Positions 1-6,553 of a stretch of DNA of 7,076 bases are shown here, one piece after another. Where the stretch lies: NCBI GenBank assembly GCA_031283515.1, contig JAITBS010000094.1, positions 1-7,076 of the forward strand, written 5' to 3'. Source of the stretch: Planctomycetaceae bacterium. GTDB taxonomy: Bacteria > Planctomycetota > Planctomycetia > Pirellulales > Thermoguttaceae. The notes beneath the pieces were generated by a model that saw only the letters and a program-made list of their open reading frames with translations, ran no database searches and was not told the origin of the DNA. The translations under genes and the position numbers were made by a program. Positions within the stretch are counted from its first letter, which is position 1, and the number at the start of each line of letters is the position of its first letter.

Positions 1-31
1 TTTCGATTTTCACCCCAACAAGGGGGGTATT
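1..31 (-). repeat. Truncated copy of the two-hairpin repeat module (copy E)
   Basis: Read on the minus strand, this is the GC-hairpin part of the module found at 140-216, 5359-5450 and 5559-5641. ACCCC (12-16) pairs with GGGGT (24-28), and TTTTCACCCC matches the other copies. The resemblance to copy C continues through ATT (29-31), where the module is cut off by the 7-nt-period element. The tail would lie left of the window edge. The second, CCTACGG-type hairpin is absent. The assignment rests on a short match plus the conserved stem design, so it is less certain than the other copies. Confidence 0.55.
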
Positions 32-139
32 AGTGAATAGTTATGAGTGAATAGTGAATAGTGTCGCAAGCGGAATATTACCAAAACGGTAGTACTCCGC
101 GTGCGAACTATCCACTATCCACTATCAACTATCAACTAC
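32..139. repeat. 7-nt-period cruciform-like repeat element (copy 1)
   Basis: The left arm is a run of seven-base units of the TAGTGAA kind (about 32-62). The right arm (about 106-139) is the complementary kind, ACTATCC/ACTATCA repeated about four times. Between them is a near-palindrome of about 43 bp (62-105) in which TCGCA pairs with TGCGA, GCGGA with TCCGC and TACC with GGTA around an AAAAC loop, with isolated mismatches. The whole element could fold into a long hairpin. A diverged relative at 6876-6989 shares the GTGyCGyAwGCGGA centre and the 7-nt arms, which shows this is a family. There is no coding capacity. The edges were set where the similarity of the flanks to the other repeat modules stops. 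Confidence 0.75.
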
Positions 140-216
140 TCGCTTGACCTACGGTTATGAAAATTCCACCCCTTTGGGGTGAAGAATCAAAAATAATAAT
201 TCCACTGAAATATTAC
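140..216 (+). repeat. Two-hairpin repeat module, left hairpin arm missing (copy A)
   Basis: From T140 this matches the reverse complement of 5359-5450. In order it has TCGCTTGACCTACGGT, TTATGAAAAT, a perfect GC hairpin (CACCCC 167-172, loop TTT, GGGGTG 176-181), a GAAGAATC linker, and the AT-rich tail containing ATTCCACTGA and ending near ATTAC. The tail reads GAAATATTAC where other copies read GATAGATTAC. The left arm of the CCTACGG hairpin is missing because the 7-nt-period element abuts at 139/140. The remaining 115 bp to the next gene are AT-rich with no other clear structure. Confidence 0.8.
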
Positions 217-331
217 AAAACTTATTACAATATAAATTAATTGTTGTGCCAATTTAAACATTATAGTTATGACAACCCAAAGTATCTCTTAAATTTGAAA
301 ATTCACAAAAAAATAATTACAAAAATTCAAA

Positions 332-2467
332 ATGAAGACAATCTCTTATTTCTTTAATTTTCGGGCAAATTTTTTCTTTACTATTATGCTGACGGCTATT
401 TTTGTGCCGAATTTACCGGCTAATGATTTTAATTATCCCGACTTGAAGCGTTCGGATCAGCGTGACGAATATTTCGGAACAACAATTACCGATCCCTATC
501 GTTGGATGGAAACCAACGGCACACCGGAATTGACCAATTGGATCAATGCCGAAAATCAGTTGACCGAGAAATATCTTAACTCAATTCCATTTCGTAATGA
601 TATTCAAAAACGGTTGACGGAAGTTGTTAATTATCCGAAATATTCGTTACCATGGAATCGGGCAGGGAAACGGTTTTTCTTTAAAAACAACGGGTTACAA
701 AATCAATCGGTGTTGTATGTTCTTGACACGCCGGAATCCCAACCGCGTGTTTTGCTTGATCCGAACAAACTTTCTGAAGACGGAACAATTAGTTTACAAA
801 ATGCTGTTGTTTCCAAAGACGGAAAATATCTGGCGTATTCCCTCGCCCACAGCGGATCGGATTGGAATGAAATAAACGTTTTGAAAATTGATTCGGGTGA
901 GAAATTGCCGGATCAACTTAATTGGGTGAAATTTTCCGAGATTGCCTGGCACGGTAACGGTTTTTATTACAGCCGTTACGACGCTCCGCCTGAAGATGAA
1001 AAACTAACCGCGAAAAATGAAAATCACAAGATTTTTTTCCATCAACTCGGTACTGACCCCAAAGACGATCTTTTAATTCGTGAAGATCGCGAACATCCGC
1101 TCCGAAACCGTAACGCAATAACCGATCTGGAACAGCGTTATCTTTTTGTTTACGAAAATGAATCCACTTACGGCAACACACTGGAATTTAAGAGTCTTAC
1201 ACAATCCAATGCAACATTTCAAACAATAGTCAATGATTTCCGTTCGGAACAAGAAGTTGTTACGGTTTTGGGTGATACCTTCTATTTATTGACTGACCGG
1301 AACGCATCGAATAAACGGCTTGTTGCGGTTCATCCGGCAAATCCGCAACCGGAATATTGGATCGATATTATTCCTGAATCCGGTTCATTGCTTCAAAATG
1401 TTCATTGTGCCGGCGGCAAGTTTATTGTAACTTACTTGAAAGATGCGGCGAATGTTGTGTACGTTTATGATGCAGCCGGAAAAAGGCTTCGGGAAATTGA
1501 GTTGCCGACACTTGGAATTGCCGGTTTTTCCGGTAATAAGAACGAAACGGAATTTTTTCAGTCGTTCACCTCCTATCTCTATCCTACAGTTATTTACCGT
1601 TGCGATATTGAAAGCGGAGAATCTTCCGAATTATTTTCGTCCGGTATTGATTTCAAACCGGACAATTATGTAACAGAACGCGTGTGGTATGAAAATTCTG
1701 CCGGAAAAAAAGTTCCCATGTTTTTGACACACAAAAAAGGACTTTTACGAAACAGTAATAATCCGGTTTTGCTTTACGGTTACGGCGGTTTCAATATCAG
1801 TGTCAGACCGGCGTTTTCACCTTATCGATTGCCGTTTTTGGAACATGGCGGAATTTTTGCCCATGCCGTTCTGCGCGGCGGCGGTGAATACGGCGAAGAA
1901 TGGCACCAAGCCGGTACAAAATTACAGAAACAAAATGTATTCGATGATTTCGCAGCAGCTGCAAAATTTTTAGTAAAAGAGCAGTACACGTTACCCCAAA
2001 AATTAGCAATTCAAGGCGGTTCGAATGGAGGTTTACTGGTTGGTGCGGTTGTTACGCAACAGCCGGATCTTTTTAAAGCGGCAGTGATACAAGTAGGAGT
2101 TCTCGATATGTTACGGTATCATAAATTCACTATCGGTTGGGCGTGGGCAACCGATTATGGAACCAGCGAAGAAAGTAAAGAAATGTTCGAATATTTGCTT
2201 CGTTATTCGCCGTTGCATAATGTTAAGCCGAATGTGGAATATCCGGCAATTTTAATAACAACATCAGATCATGATGATCGGGTTGTTCCGGCGCATTCGT
2301 TCAAGTTTACGGCGGAAATGCAAGCGAAAAGTTCGAGTAACAACCCCACGTTCATCCGAATTGAAACCAAAGCCGGACATGGCGCCGGTAAACCTATCAG
2401 TAAACAAATTGAAGAATCCGCCGATATTTGGACATTTATTATGGCTCAACTCGGTATGGAATGGTAA
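332..2467 (+). CDS. Exported prolyl oligopeptidase (peptidase family S9A)
   Basis: This serine peptidase cleaves short peptides after proline. The family has a seven-bladed propeller covering an alpha/beta-hydrolase domain. Visible family marks are DPYRWME at residues 54-60, YGYGGF (482-487), RGGGEYGEEWH, the nucleophile motif GGSNGG with Ser564, DHDDR with Asp648 as the acid and Arg650, and AGHGAGKP with His683. These correspond to Ser554, Asp641, Arg643 and His680 of pig prolyl oligopeptidase. At 711 residues it is full length for the family. The N-terminus has a basic start, a hydrophobic stretch and a likely signal-peptidase site after LPA at residue 30, so a periplasmic location is inferred. 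The ATG at 332 is needed to include this signal peptide. No Shine-Dalgarno sequence precedes it. A weak TTGTTG (241-246) and TATAGT (262-267) pair is only 15 bp apart and is not a convincing promoter. The gene converges with the kinase gene. The family assignment is secure; the physiological substrate is not known. Confidence 0.96.
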   Translation: MKTISYFFNFRANFFFTIMLTAIFVPNLPANDFNYPDLKRSDQRDEYFGTTITDPYRWMETNGTPELTNWINAENQLTEKYLNSIPFRNDIQKRLTEVVNYPKYSLPWNRAGKRFFFKNNGLQNQSVLYVLDTPESQPRVLLDPNKLSEDGTISLQNAVVSKDGKYLAYSLAHSGSDWNEINVLKIDSGEKLPDQLNWVKFSEIAWHGNGFYYSRYDAPPEDEKLTAKNENHKIFFHQLGTDPKDDLLIREDREHPLRNRNAITDLEQRYLFVYENESTYGNTLEFKSLTQSNATFQTIVNDFRSEQEVVTVLGDTFYLLTDRNASNKRLVAVHPANPQPEYWIDIIPESGSLLQNVHCAGGKFIVTYLKDAANVVYVYDAAGKRLREIELPTLGIAGFSGNKNETEFFQSFTSYLYPTVIYRCDIESGESSELFSSGIDFKPDNYVTERVWYENSAGKKVPMFLTHKKGLLRNSNNPVLLYGYGGFNISVRPAFSPYRLPFLEHGGIFAHAVLRGGGEYGEEWHQAGTKLQKQNVFDDFAAAAKFLVKEQYTLPQKLAIQGGSNGGLLVGAVVTQQPDLFKAAVIQVGVLDMLRYHKFTIGWAWATDYGTSEESKEMFEYLLRYSPLHNVKPNVEYPAILITTSDHDDRVVPAHSFKFTAEMQAKSSSNNPTFIRIETKAGHGAGKPISKQIEESADIWTFIMAQLGMEW

Positions 2468-2479
2468 AAAACAACAGAG

Positions 2480-2505
2480 AAACAAAAATTCCACTGATAG
2501 ATTAC
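2480..2505 (+). repeat. Solitary tail of the repeat module between convergent genes (copy D)
   Basis: These 26 bases are identical to 5616-5641, the tail of copy B, and contain ATTCCACTGATAGATTAC. Neither hairpin of the module is present. The tail fills most of the 34-bp gap between the peptidase stop (2467) and the kinase stop (2504-2502), and its last four bases overlap the kinase gene. Read on the minus strand, its GTAATC supplies the TAA stop of the kinase. No stem-loop terminator was seen in this gap. Confidence 0.8.
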
Positions 2506-5249
2506 AGTTTTTGTTGTGCTTCTTCGACAAGTGGTTTTGCCCAGCGATGATGTTGGTAGAGTTCAATAATTCCTTGACGAATATCTTTGGCACGTTGAGG
2601 CGATTTTTGTTCCAGTTCTTTGGCATCATCCAATCGTTTTCGTAGAACCTTAAATTGGTCGGAGTTTATTGTTTCGATTTCTTTCTCTAACTTTTCCAAA
2701 CGTCTTGTCGCCAATTCAACACAAAGTTCGGTCGGATTAGGGCGTTGACGTCTGGTGTTTTTTGCCGGTTCCGAAGAACCGTTTTGAGTAAGAGTTGTTT
2801 CGGTTTTTTCGGATGGTTTGTCGGAATTATTAAAATTATCGGAATTATCAGAATGAAATACGTCAACTATTGCCCTTAATTTAATAATTGCAATTTCCGG
2901 GTCTGTTTTAATCAAAGCGGTCGCTTCCATATAAACTTGTTCTATAGGACTTGGTGTTTCGGAATTGGCAATCCGTTGACGCCGTTTCAATATTTGTTCT
3001 TGCTTGACGAGGTCTAACTCTGTCTGATAAAACCGAACCTGTTCCGCCATCGGATGTTGTGAATACTCTAACAAAAAATGGTTGATATCCTCTTCAGCAC
3101 TGCGAAGTGCCGAAGAAGAAATTCCGTCATTATCACTGTTTTCATTAATTGTTTGCTTAATTCGTTCGTACAATGTATCCGCCGAAACCGGTTGCAACAA
3201 ATAATAGATGGTAATCCCAATCAGAATCAAACAGCATGAGGCAAAAACAGTTTGTAACGAAATAATCGGACGATATTGTGTTGCCGAATTACCAAACGTG
3301 TCAAACTCTTCGTCTTTCACTGCGGTAAAATGAGAGGACGATGCCGAATGATCTGTTGTTAAACTGCGTTCCCGTGAACTAACAACCGTAATATCAGAAT
3401 TTTGTAACCCATAAGGTTCAACATTTTTTTTCTGCTCGGACGGTTTTTCGGTCATGTTTCCCGGAACCTCCGAACGGCTTAAAGCAACAGGGTTTAAGGG
3501 AACATGGTTTGAAGAGGAATAGTCCGAAGGAGTATGAAGTCCGGGTAAATGTCCGGCAGTTAATCCGTCAACAGTTAGTTTATTGTGCGTTAAATTATTC
3601 GTTTCTTTGGAATGTCCGAAAGCGGATAAATCAATCTCAATGGTAGGTTGTTCTTCCGGTTCTGTGTTATCGTGACGATTTTGTTGAAGAGCATCAAAAA
3701 CATTGATATCAGGAAGCGGTTCATCTTTGGCACGCCGTATCCCATAAACATTTTCAAGAACCACTTCACCATGTTGTATCGGGGAATGATACAGAAAATT
3801 GTCAGAAAAAACTGTTTCAACATTTTTTTTCTCCGGTTTGTTTTGATCTTCCGGTGTTTTATTGGTTTCCGCCAAAAGATCCCAAGACGGTTGTCGGGAT
3901 AATTTTGAAACATCAATTTTATCGGAATCGGTTTGTGAATGAGATATATTTTTTTCTTCTTTGGGAGAAATGATTTCCGGTTGTTGGGAATCCGATAATG
4001 TAAAAGATTGAGTGACCGATTGGTCTGTTATGGAGAGCGGCGTTGATAATTCCAATGTCTGCGTTTTATTTTCTTTGGCAATATTCCCCGGTTGTCCGAA
4101 AGAATCCGCAAGCGATGTTACTTTGGAATCCGGCGGTATTGTTTTCGGAGGCAAAATATCATTGGGCATAATATTTTCCAATGACATTGTCGGAGCAACC
4201 GGCGAATCTTCAGCAAATGATTGTTGTAACGGATTGATAAAATTTGTTTGTTCGTTATTGACCAAACCGCCGAGATCAATAATTCCGTTATCAATAATAA
4301 GACCGCGTGCGTGTCCGATTTTTTTATCTTGTTCTTGATCACCTTTGTAAGGGACACGAACCGACTCCATTGGAAACGTCATTGGTGAATCCGATTCCAT
4401 TGGTTTAACAATAATTCGTTCCGGCGGTCCGACTAAGGCTTGGAGCAATGATTGAAACCGTTTCGCGACAAGATACGCATGTTGAGACCGGTCTTCCGGT
4501 TTTATTTTCAGGAGGTCGAAAATAATTATTTCCAACTCATCCGGTACATCCAACCGTGTTGACCGAATAGATTCGATAATACCTTTTTGATGTTTGCGTA
4601 AAATTTCGGGTAAGTTTCTGGCAGTGAACGGAGGTTTCCCAACAAGGAGTGCATAAAGAACTGCTCCCAACGAGTACAAATCAGAACGTGCATTAACCGG
4701 ATTTGCCAACGCCTGTTCCGGTGACATAAATTCCAATGTTCCGACAACCGAATGGACTTCCGTAAGACGTTGACCGCCGAAAAAGTGGGCAATTCCGAAA
4801 TCGGAAAGTTTGATTGTTCCTTGACGTTCCAGAAGAATATTTGCCGGTTTGATATCACGATGTGTAATTCCGCGATCATGGGCATGTTTAAAAGCAAAAC
4901 ACATTTCAAGACCAATTTTAGCAACTTCATGCCATTGAAACAGACGTTGTCGTTTTAGTTCTTGGTGCAAACTTGGTCCGTCAACCATTTCCATTACATA
5001 ATAGAGCATTCCCTGTTCTTCGCCGAAACCGAAAAGACGAACGATATTCGGATGCCGCAGACGTTTAAGCGTATCGATTTCCGCCTCAAAACGTAAACGT
5101 AACTCGTCGTCTTCCTGTAACGTGCTCAACAAGACTTTAACAGCAGCCGTTTCACCGGTTTGTTCATGAACTCCCTCATAAACAGCTCCCATACCGCCGC
5201 GTCCTAAAACACGACCAATTCGAAATGGTCCTAATTGTTCTGGTTGCAT
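2502..5249 (-). CDS. Membrane-anchored Ser/Thr protein kinase (PknB-like, RD type) with extracytoplasmic helical domain
   Basis: This protein phosphorylates Ser/Thr on protein targets. The kinase domain is residues 9 to about 272. It has the glycine loop GRGGMG (16-21), ATP-binding Lys38, alpha-C Glu57, catalytic loop HRDIKPAN (130-137) with Asp132, DFG (150-152), GTLEFMSPE (170-178) and the late Arg254, so all catalytic residues are present. Thr163, Ser167 and Thr171 are candidate activation-loop sites. Residues about 273-660 form a Ser/Thr/Gln/Asn/Pro-rich linker with no recognised domain. One membrane helix lies at about 662-685. The last 230 residues are charged and helical (for example HPMAEQVRFYQ), probably TPR-like or coiled-coil, and outside the membrane; no PASTA repeats are seen. 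This layout suggests a sensor kinase, but the signal is unknown. The ATG at 5249 starts ten residues before the glycine loop and has no clear Shine-Dalgarno site. The stop codon lies inside a repeat tail. The kinase call is secure; the role of the C-terminus is inferred. Confidence 0.95.
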   Translation of the reverse strand: MQPEQLGPFRIGRVLGRGGMGAVYEGVHEQTGETAAVKVLLSTLQEDDELRLRFEAEIDTLKRLRHPNIVRLFGFGEEQGMLYYVMEMVDGPSLHQELKRQRLFQWHEVAKIGLEMCFAFKHAHDRGITHRDIKPANILLERQGTIKLSDFGIAHFFGGQRLTEVHSVVGTLEFMSPEQALANPVNARSDLYSLGAVLYALLVGKPPFTARNLPEILRKHQKGIIESIRSTRLDVPDELEIIIFDLLKIKPEDRSQHAYLVAKRFQSLLQALVGPPERIIVKPMESDSPMTFPMESVRVPYKGDQEQDKKIGHARGLIIDNGIIDLGGLVNNEQTNFINPLQQSFAEDSPVAPTMSLENIMPNDILPPKTIPPDSKVTSLADSFGQPGNIAKENKTQTLELSTPLSITDQSVTQSFTLSDSQQPEIISPKEEKNISHSQTDSDKIDVSKLSRQPSWDLLAETNKTPEDQNKPEKKNVETVFSDNFLYHSPIQHGEVVLENVYGIRRAKDEPLPDINVFDALQQNRHDNTEPEEQPTIEIDLSAFGHSKETNNLTHNKLTVDGLTAGHLPGLHTPSDYSSSNHVPLNPVALSRSEVPGNMTEKPSEQKKNVEPYGLQNSDITVVSSRERSLTTDHSASSSHFTAVKDEEFDTFGNSATQYRPIISLQTVFASCCLILIGITIYYLLQPVSADTLYERIKQTINENSDNDGISSSALRSAEEDINHFLLEYSQHPMAEQVRFYQTELDLVKQEQILKRRQRIANSETPSPIEQVYMEATALIKTDPEIAIIKLRAIVDVFHSDNSDNFNNSDKPSEKTETTLTQNGSSEPAKNTRRQRPNPTELCVELATRRLEKLEKEIETINSDQFKVLRKRLDDAKELEQKSPQRAKDIRQGIIELYQHHRWAKPLVEEAQQKL

Positions 5250-5358
5250 TAGATTAATTTGTAACAGAGATAGAATATACTAACAAAACCGCTCAATATT
5301 TATAGAACGTTGAATAATCCTGATATTTTATGAAATGGAATTTATTTCTAAATAATTT

Positions 5359-5450
5359 GTAATCTATCAATGGAATAATTATTTTTTCTTCTTCACCCCG
5401 AAGGGGCGGCATTTTCATAACCGTAGGTCAAGCGAAGCGCGACCTACGGT
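5359..5450 (-). repeat. Two-hairpin repeat module, complete (copy C)
   Basis: On the minus strand, in order: a perfect 10-bp hairpin (ACCGTAGGTC with GACCTACGGT, forward 5420-5429 and 5441-5450, 11-nt loop), TTATGAAAAT, a GC hairpin (CCCC 5396-5399, loop GAA, GGGG 5403-5406), an A-rich linker, and the tail ATTCCATTGATAGATTAC (forward 5359-5376). The sequence around the hairpins matches copy A almost base for base. The tail points toward the kinase gene. With copy B it forms an outward-facing pair around the core at 5451-5558. Confidence 0.85.
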
Positions 5451-5558
5451 AAACATCTCGCCTCAACGTCGTCTGAAAGACGAAACTAAACGATCCGAAT
5501 CACACCTTCGATGATTAAAATTCTGTCTTTCAGACAGAGGAATGTTGATGGTGTCCCT
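5451..5558. repeat. Palindromic core between two inverted repeat modules
   Basis: Two small hairpins face each other. The first is CGTCT-GAA-AGACG (5470-5482), and the second is TCTGTCT-TTC-AGACAGA (5522-5538). GTCTGAAAGAC (5471-5481) is the exact reverse complement of GTCTTTCAGAC (5525-5535), and TCAAC (5463-5467) answers GTTGA (5544-5548), so the two halves can also pair with each other over a longer distance. This core is unrelated to the 7-nt-period core found in the same position in the block at 1-216. No reading frame of note is present. Confidence 0.65.
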
Positions 5559-5641
5559 CCGCAGGTCGATGACCTGCGGTTATGAAAATCACACCCCTGT
5601 CGGGGTGAAATAGAAAAACAAAAATTCCACTGATAGATTAC
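5559..5641 (+). repeat. Two-hairpin repeat module, complete (copy B)
   Basis: The first hairpin is perfect: CCGCAGGTC (5559-5567), loop GAT, GACCTGCGG (5571-5579). TTATGAAAAT follows. The second hairpin is CACCCC (5592-5597), loop TGTC, GGGGTG (5602-5607). An A-rich linker leads to the tail ATTCCACTGATAGATTAC ending at 5641. Compared with copy C, the first stem has C:G in place of T:A at matching positions on both arms, so pairing is kept. The tail is identical over 26 bases to the solitary copy at 2480-2505. Confidence 0.85.
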
Positions 5642-5651
5642 TATTTTTTTA

Positions 5652-5796
5652 GTCCGCAGATTTTCACAGATTTTTTAAAACGTTTATTGAAATTGATAAA
5701 ATCCCCGAACCTTTTTTCTGTTTCGTTATTATCAAAAAAAGAATCTCCAACAATCTGCGGGCGAAATATTTGCGAAAATCAGCGTAATCTGCGGAC
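5652..5796. repeat. CCGCAGATT-type repeat with inverted ends
   Basis: The ends are a perfect 11-bp inverted repeat, GTCCGCAGATT (5652-5662) and AATCTGCGGAC (5786-5796). Further degenerate copies of the same word lie inside: TTTTCACAGATT at the left and AATCTGCGGGC (5754-5764) with GCGAAAATCAGCG at the right, spaced about 10-12 bases. An inner pair TTGATAA (5693-5699) and TTATCAA (5729-5735) makes the structure nested. Repeats of the CCGCAGATTACGCAGATT style are, from general recollection, scattered in many environmental bacterial genomes. No coding potential is seen. It begins only 11 bases after the tail of copy B. Confidence 0.65.
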
Positions 5797-5870
5797 AATT
5801 TGCAGGATATATTTGAGCGATTAATAAAATAGACAATTACAATGGAATCAGTGTGAAGCAGTTACGAATA

Positions 5871-6536
5871 TTAATTTCGTTTATTGGATTGATGTTGAAT
5901 TCGTTCTAAATGGCGGCGAACAGTTTCAAGACTTGGATTGATGTGTAAGGCTTGTTGAAAACAAGTTATTGCCTGTTCATCGTTTTTGAGTTGCCAATAA
6001 GCGTGTCCCATACCGATTGCTGCTCCGAAGTGATACGGATTCAAGTCAAGAACAATAGCAGCATCCTCAATAGCATCCTGGAATGCTCCCAACGCAAACA
6101 AGGCAATCGCTCTTTGATTTCGGGCTTCCGCAAACAACGGAAATTCTTCCAACAAAATATTCGCACGCCGAACCGCTTCCTCGAAATTCTGTTGACTGAT
6201 TTGCCGCATAATTTCGTACAGATCATGCCGTTGTTGTTCGGAACCGTCACGGGGCCAAATGTTTTTCAGACTATTTTCGGCTAATAACCGAACACTTCGG
6301 TCGTCATCAGTAAGACGTTTTCCCAGTGCGTGATTCGCCTGATACGTTCCGACAAAACCAAGAATTAATGCGGCAGCACGCCGAGTCTCAACTTGTTTCG
6401 AAGTGGTCAACCGAAGAAGAGTTGGTTGTGTGTAATAGCGTACAGTCTGTTCAATTAACTGCGAAACATCATGATGTTGTAAGTAGTCCAGATAAAACAA
6501 CGTAAGACGTGATTTTATAGTATTGATTGAGTCCAA
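5871..6536 (-). CDS. HEAT-repeat/TPR protein, probable cytoplasmic scaffold
   Basis: The 221-residue product has no signal peptide or membrane segment. Residues about 38-94 look like two HEAT-type helical repeats (ETRRAAALILGFVG and DDRSVRLLAENSLKNIW). Residues about 103-204 form three tetratricopeptide repeats, the clearest being ARNQRAIALFALGAFQDAIE and the one ending in CFQQALHINP. Both repeat types bind other proteins, so an adaptor role is inferred; no enzyme motif is visible. The start is TTG (6536-6534): an in-frame TAA lies only two codons upstream, and no in-frame ATG occurs before residue 110, which is inside the repeats. AGGAG lies 12 bases upstream, longer than usual spacing. A later TTG or CTG (residues 13 and 17) is possible. 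The gene lies upstream of the kinase on the same strand, with a 621-bp repeat-filled gap, so a shared transcript is doubtful. The specific function is not recognised. Confidence 0.82.
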   Translation of the reverse strand: MDSINTIKSRLTLFYLDYLQHHDVSQLIEQTVRYYTQPTLLRLTTSKQVETRRAAALILGFVGTYQANHALGKRLTDDDRSVRLLAENSLKNIWPRDGSEQQRHDLYEIMRQISQQNFEEAVRRANILLEEFPLFAEARNQRAIALFALGAFQDAIEDAAIVLDLNPYHFGAAIGMGHAYWQLKNDEQAITCFQQALHINPSLETVRRHLERIQHQSNKRN

Positions 6537-6548
6537 AGTATTTTATTT

Positions 6549-6553
6549 CTCCT
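6549..6553 (-). promoter_or_regulatory. Possible Shine-Dalgarno site of the HEAT/TPR gene
   Basis: AGGAG on the minus strand lies 12 bases before the TTG start. This is the only good Shine-Dalgarno-like match before any of the three genes. The spacing is long, so it may be fortuitous. It nevertheless supports translation starting near 6536, because the in-frame TAA between it and the TTG rules out an earlier start. Confidence 0.4.

Larger units (their letters stand above)
5250..5870. other. Gene-free repeat-rich spacer between the kinase and HEAT/TPR genes
   Basis: No plausible coding region is seen on either strand. The spacer contains the bracketed repeat block (5359-5641) and the CCGCAGATT-type repeat (5652-5796), each listed separately. 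The 109 bp directly upstream of the kinase start (5250-5358) are AT-rich and must hold any kinase promoter that lies outside the repeats, but no good -35/-10 pair was found. Bases 5797-5870, just after the HEAT/TPR stop, show no terminator hairpin with a T-run. Confidence 0.7.

Noticed and set aside
161..190. Intrinsic terminator formed by the CACCCC/GGGGTG hairpin (read on the minus strand, followed by ATTTTC)
   Set aside because: The stem has only six pairs and the T-run only four bases, and it is the same in all module copies regardless of nearby genes. It is better described as part of the repeat.
1..220. CRISPR array, suggested by the repeated ACTATCC units
   Set aside because: The units are 7 bases in direct tandem without unique spacers, and no cas genes are present.
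2264..2645. Overlapping reading frames of about 120 codons on both strands across the convergent junction
   Set aside because: They run across the ends of two well-supported genes and the repeat tail, and have no protein-like features.
3590..4930. Several reading frames of 80-134 codons on both strands inside the kinase gene
   Set aside because: They overlap the kinase frame, which has clear family motifs. Their translations look like low-complexity shadow products with no recognisable domain.
5830..5850. Possible further degenerate copy of the repeat tail just downstream of the HEAT/TPR stop
   Set aside because: Only about nine bases (ATTCCATTG on the minus strand) match. The GATAGATTAC part is not recognisable.
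5952..6284. A 110-codon plus-strand frame opposite the HEAT/TPR gene
   Set aside because: It is antisense to a protein with clear HEAT and TPR repeats and has no motif of its own.
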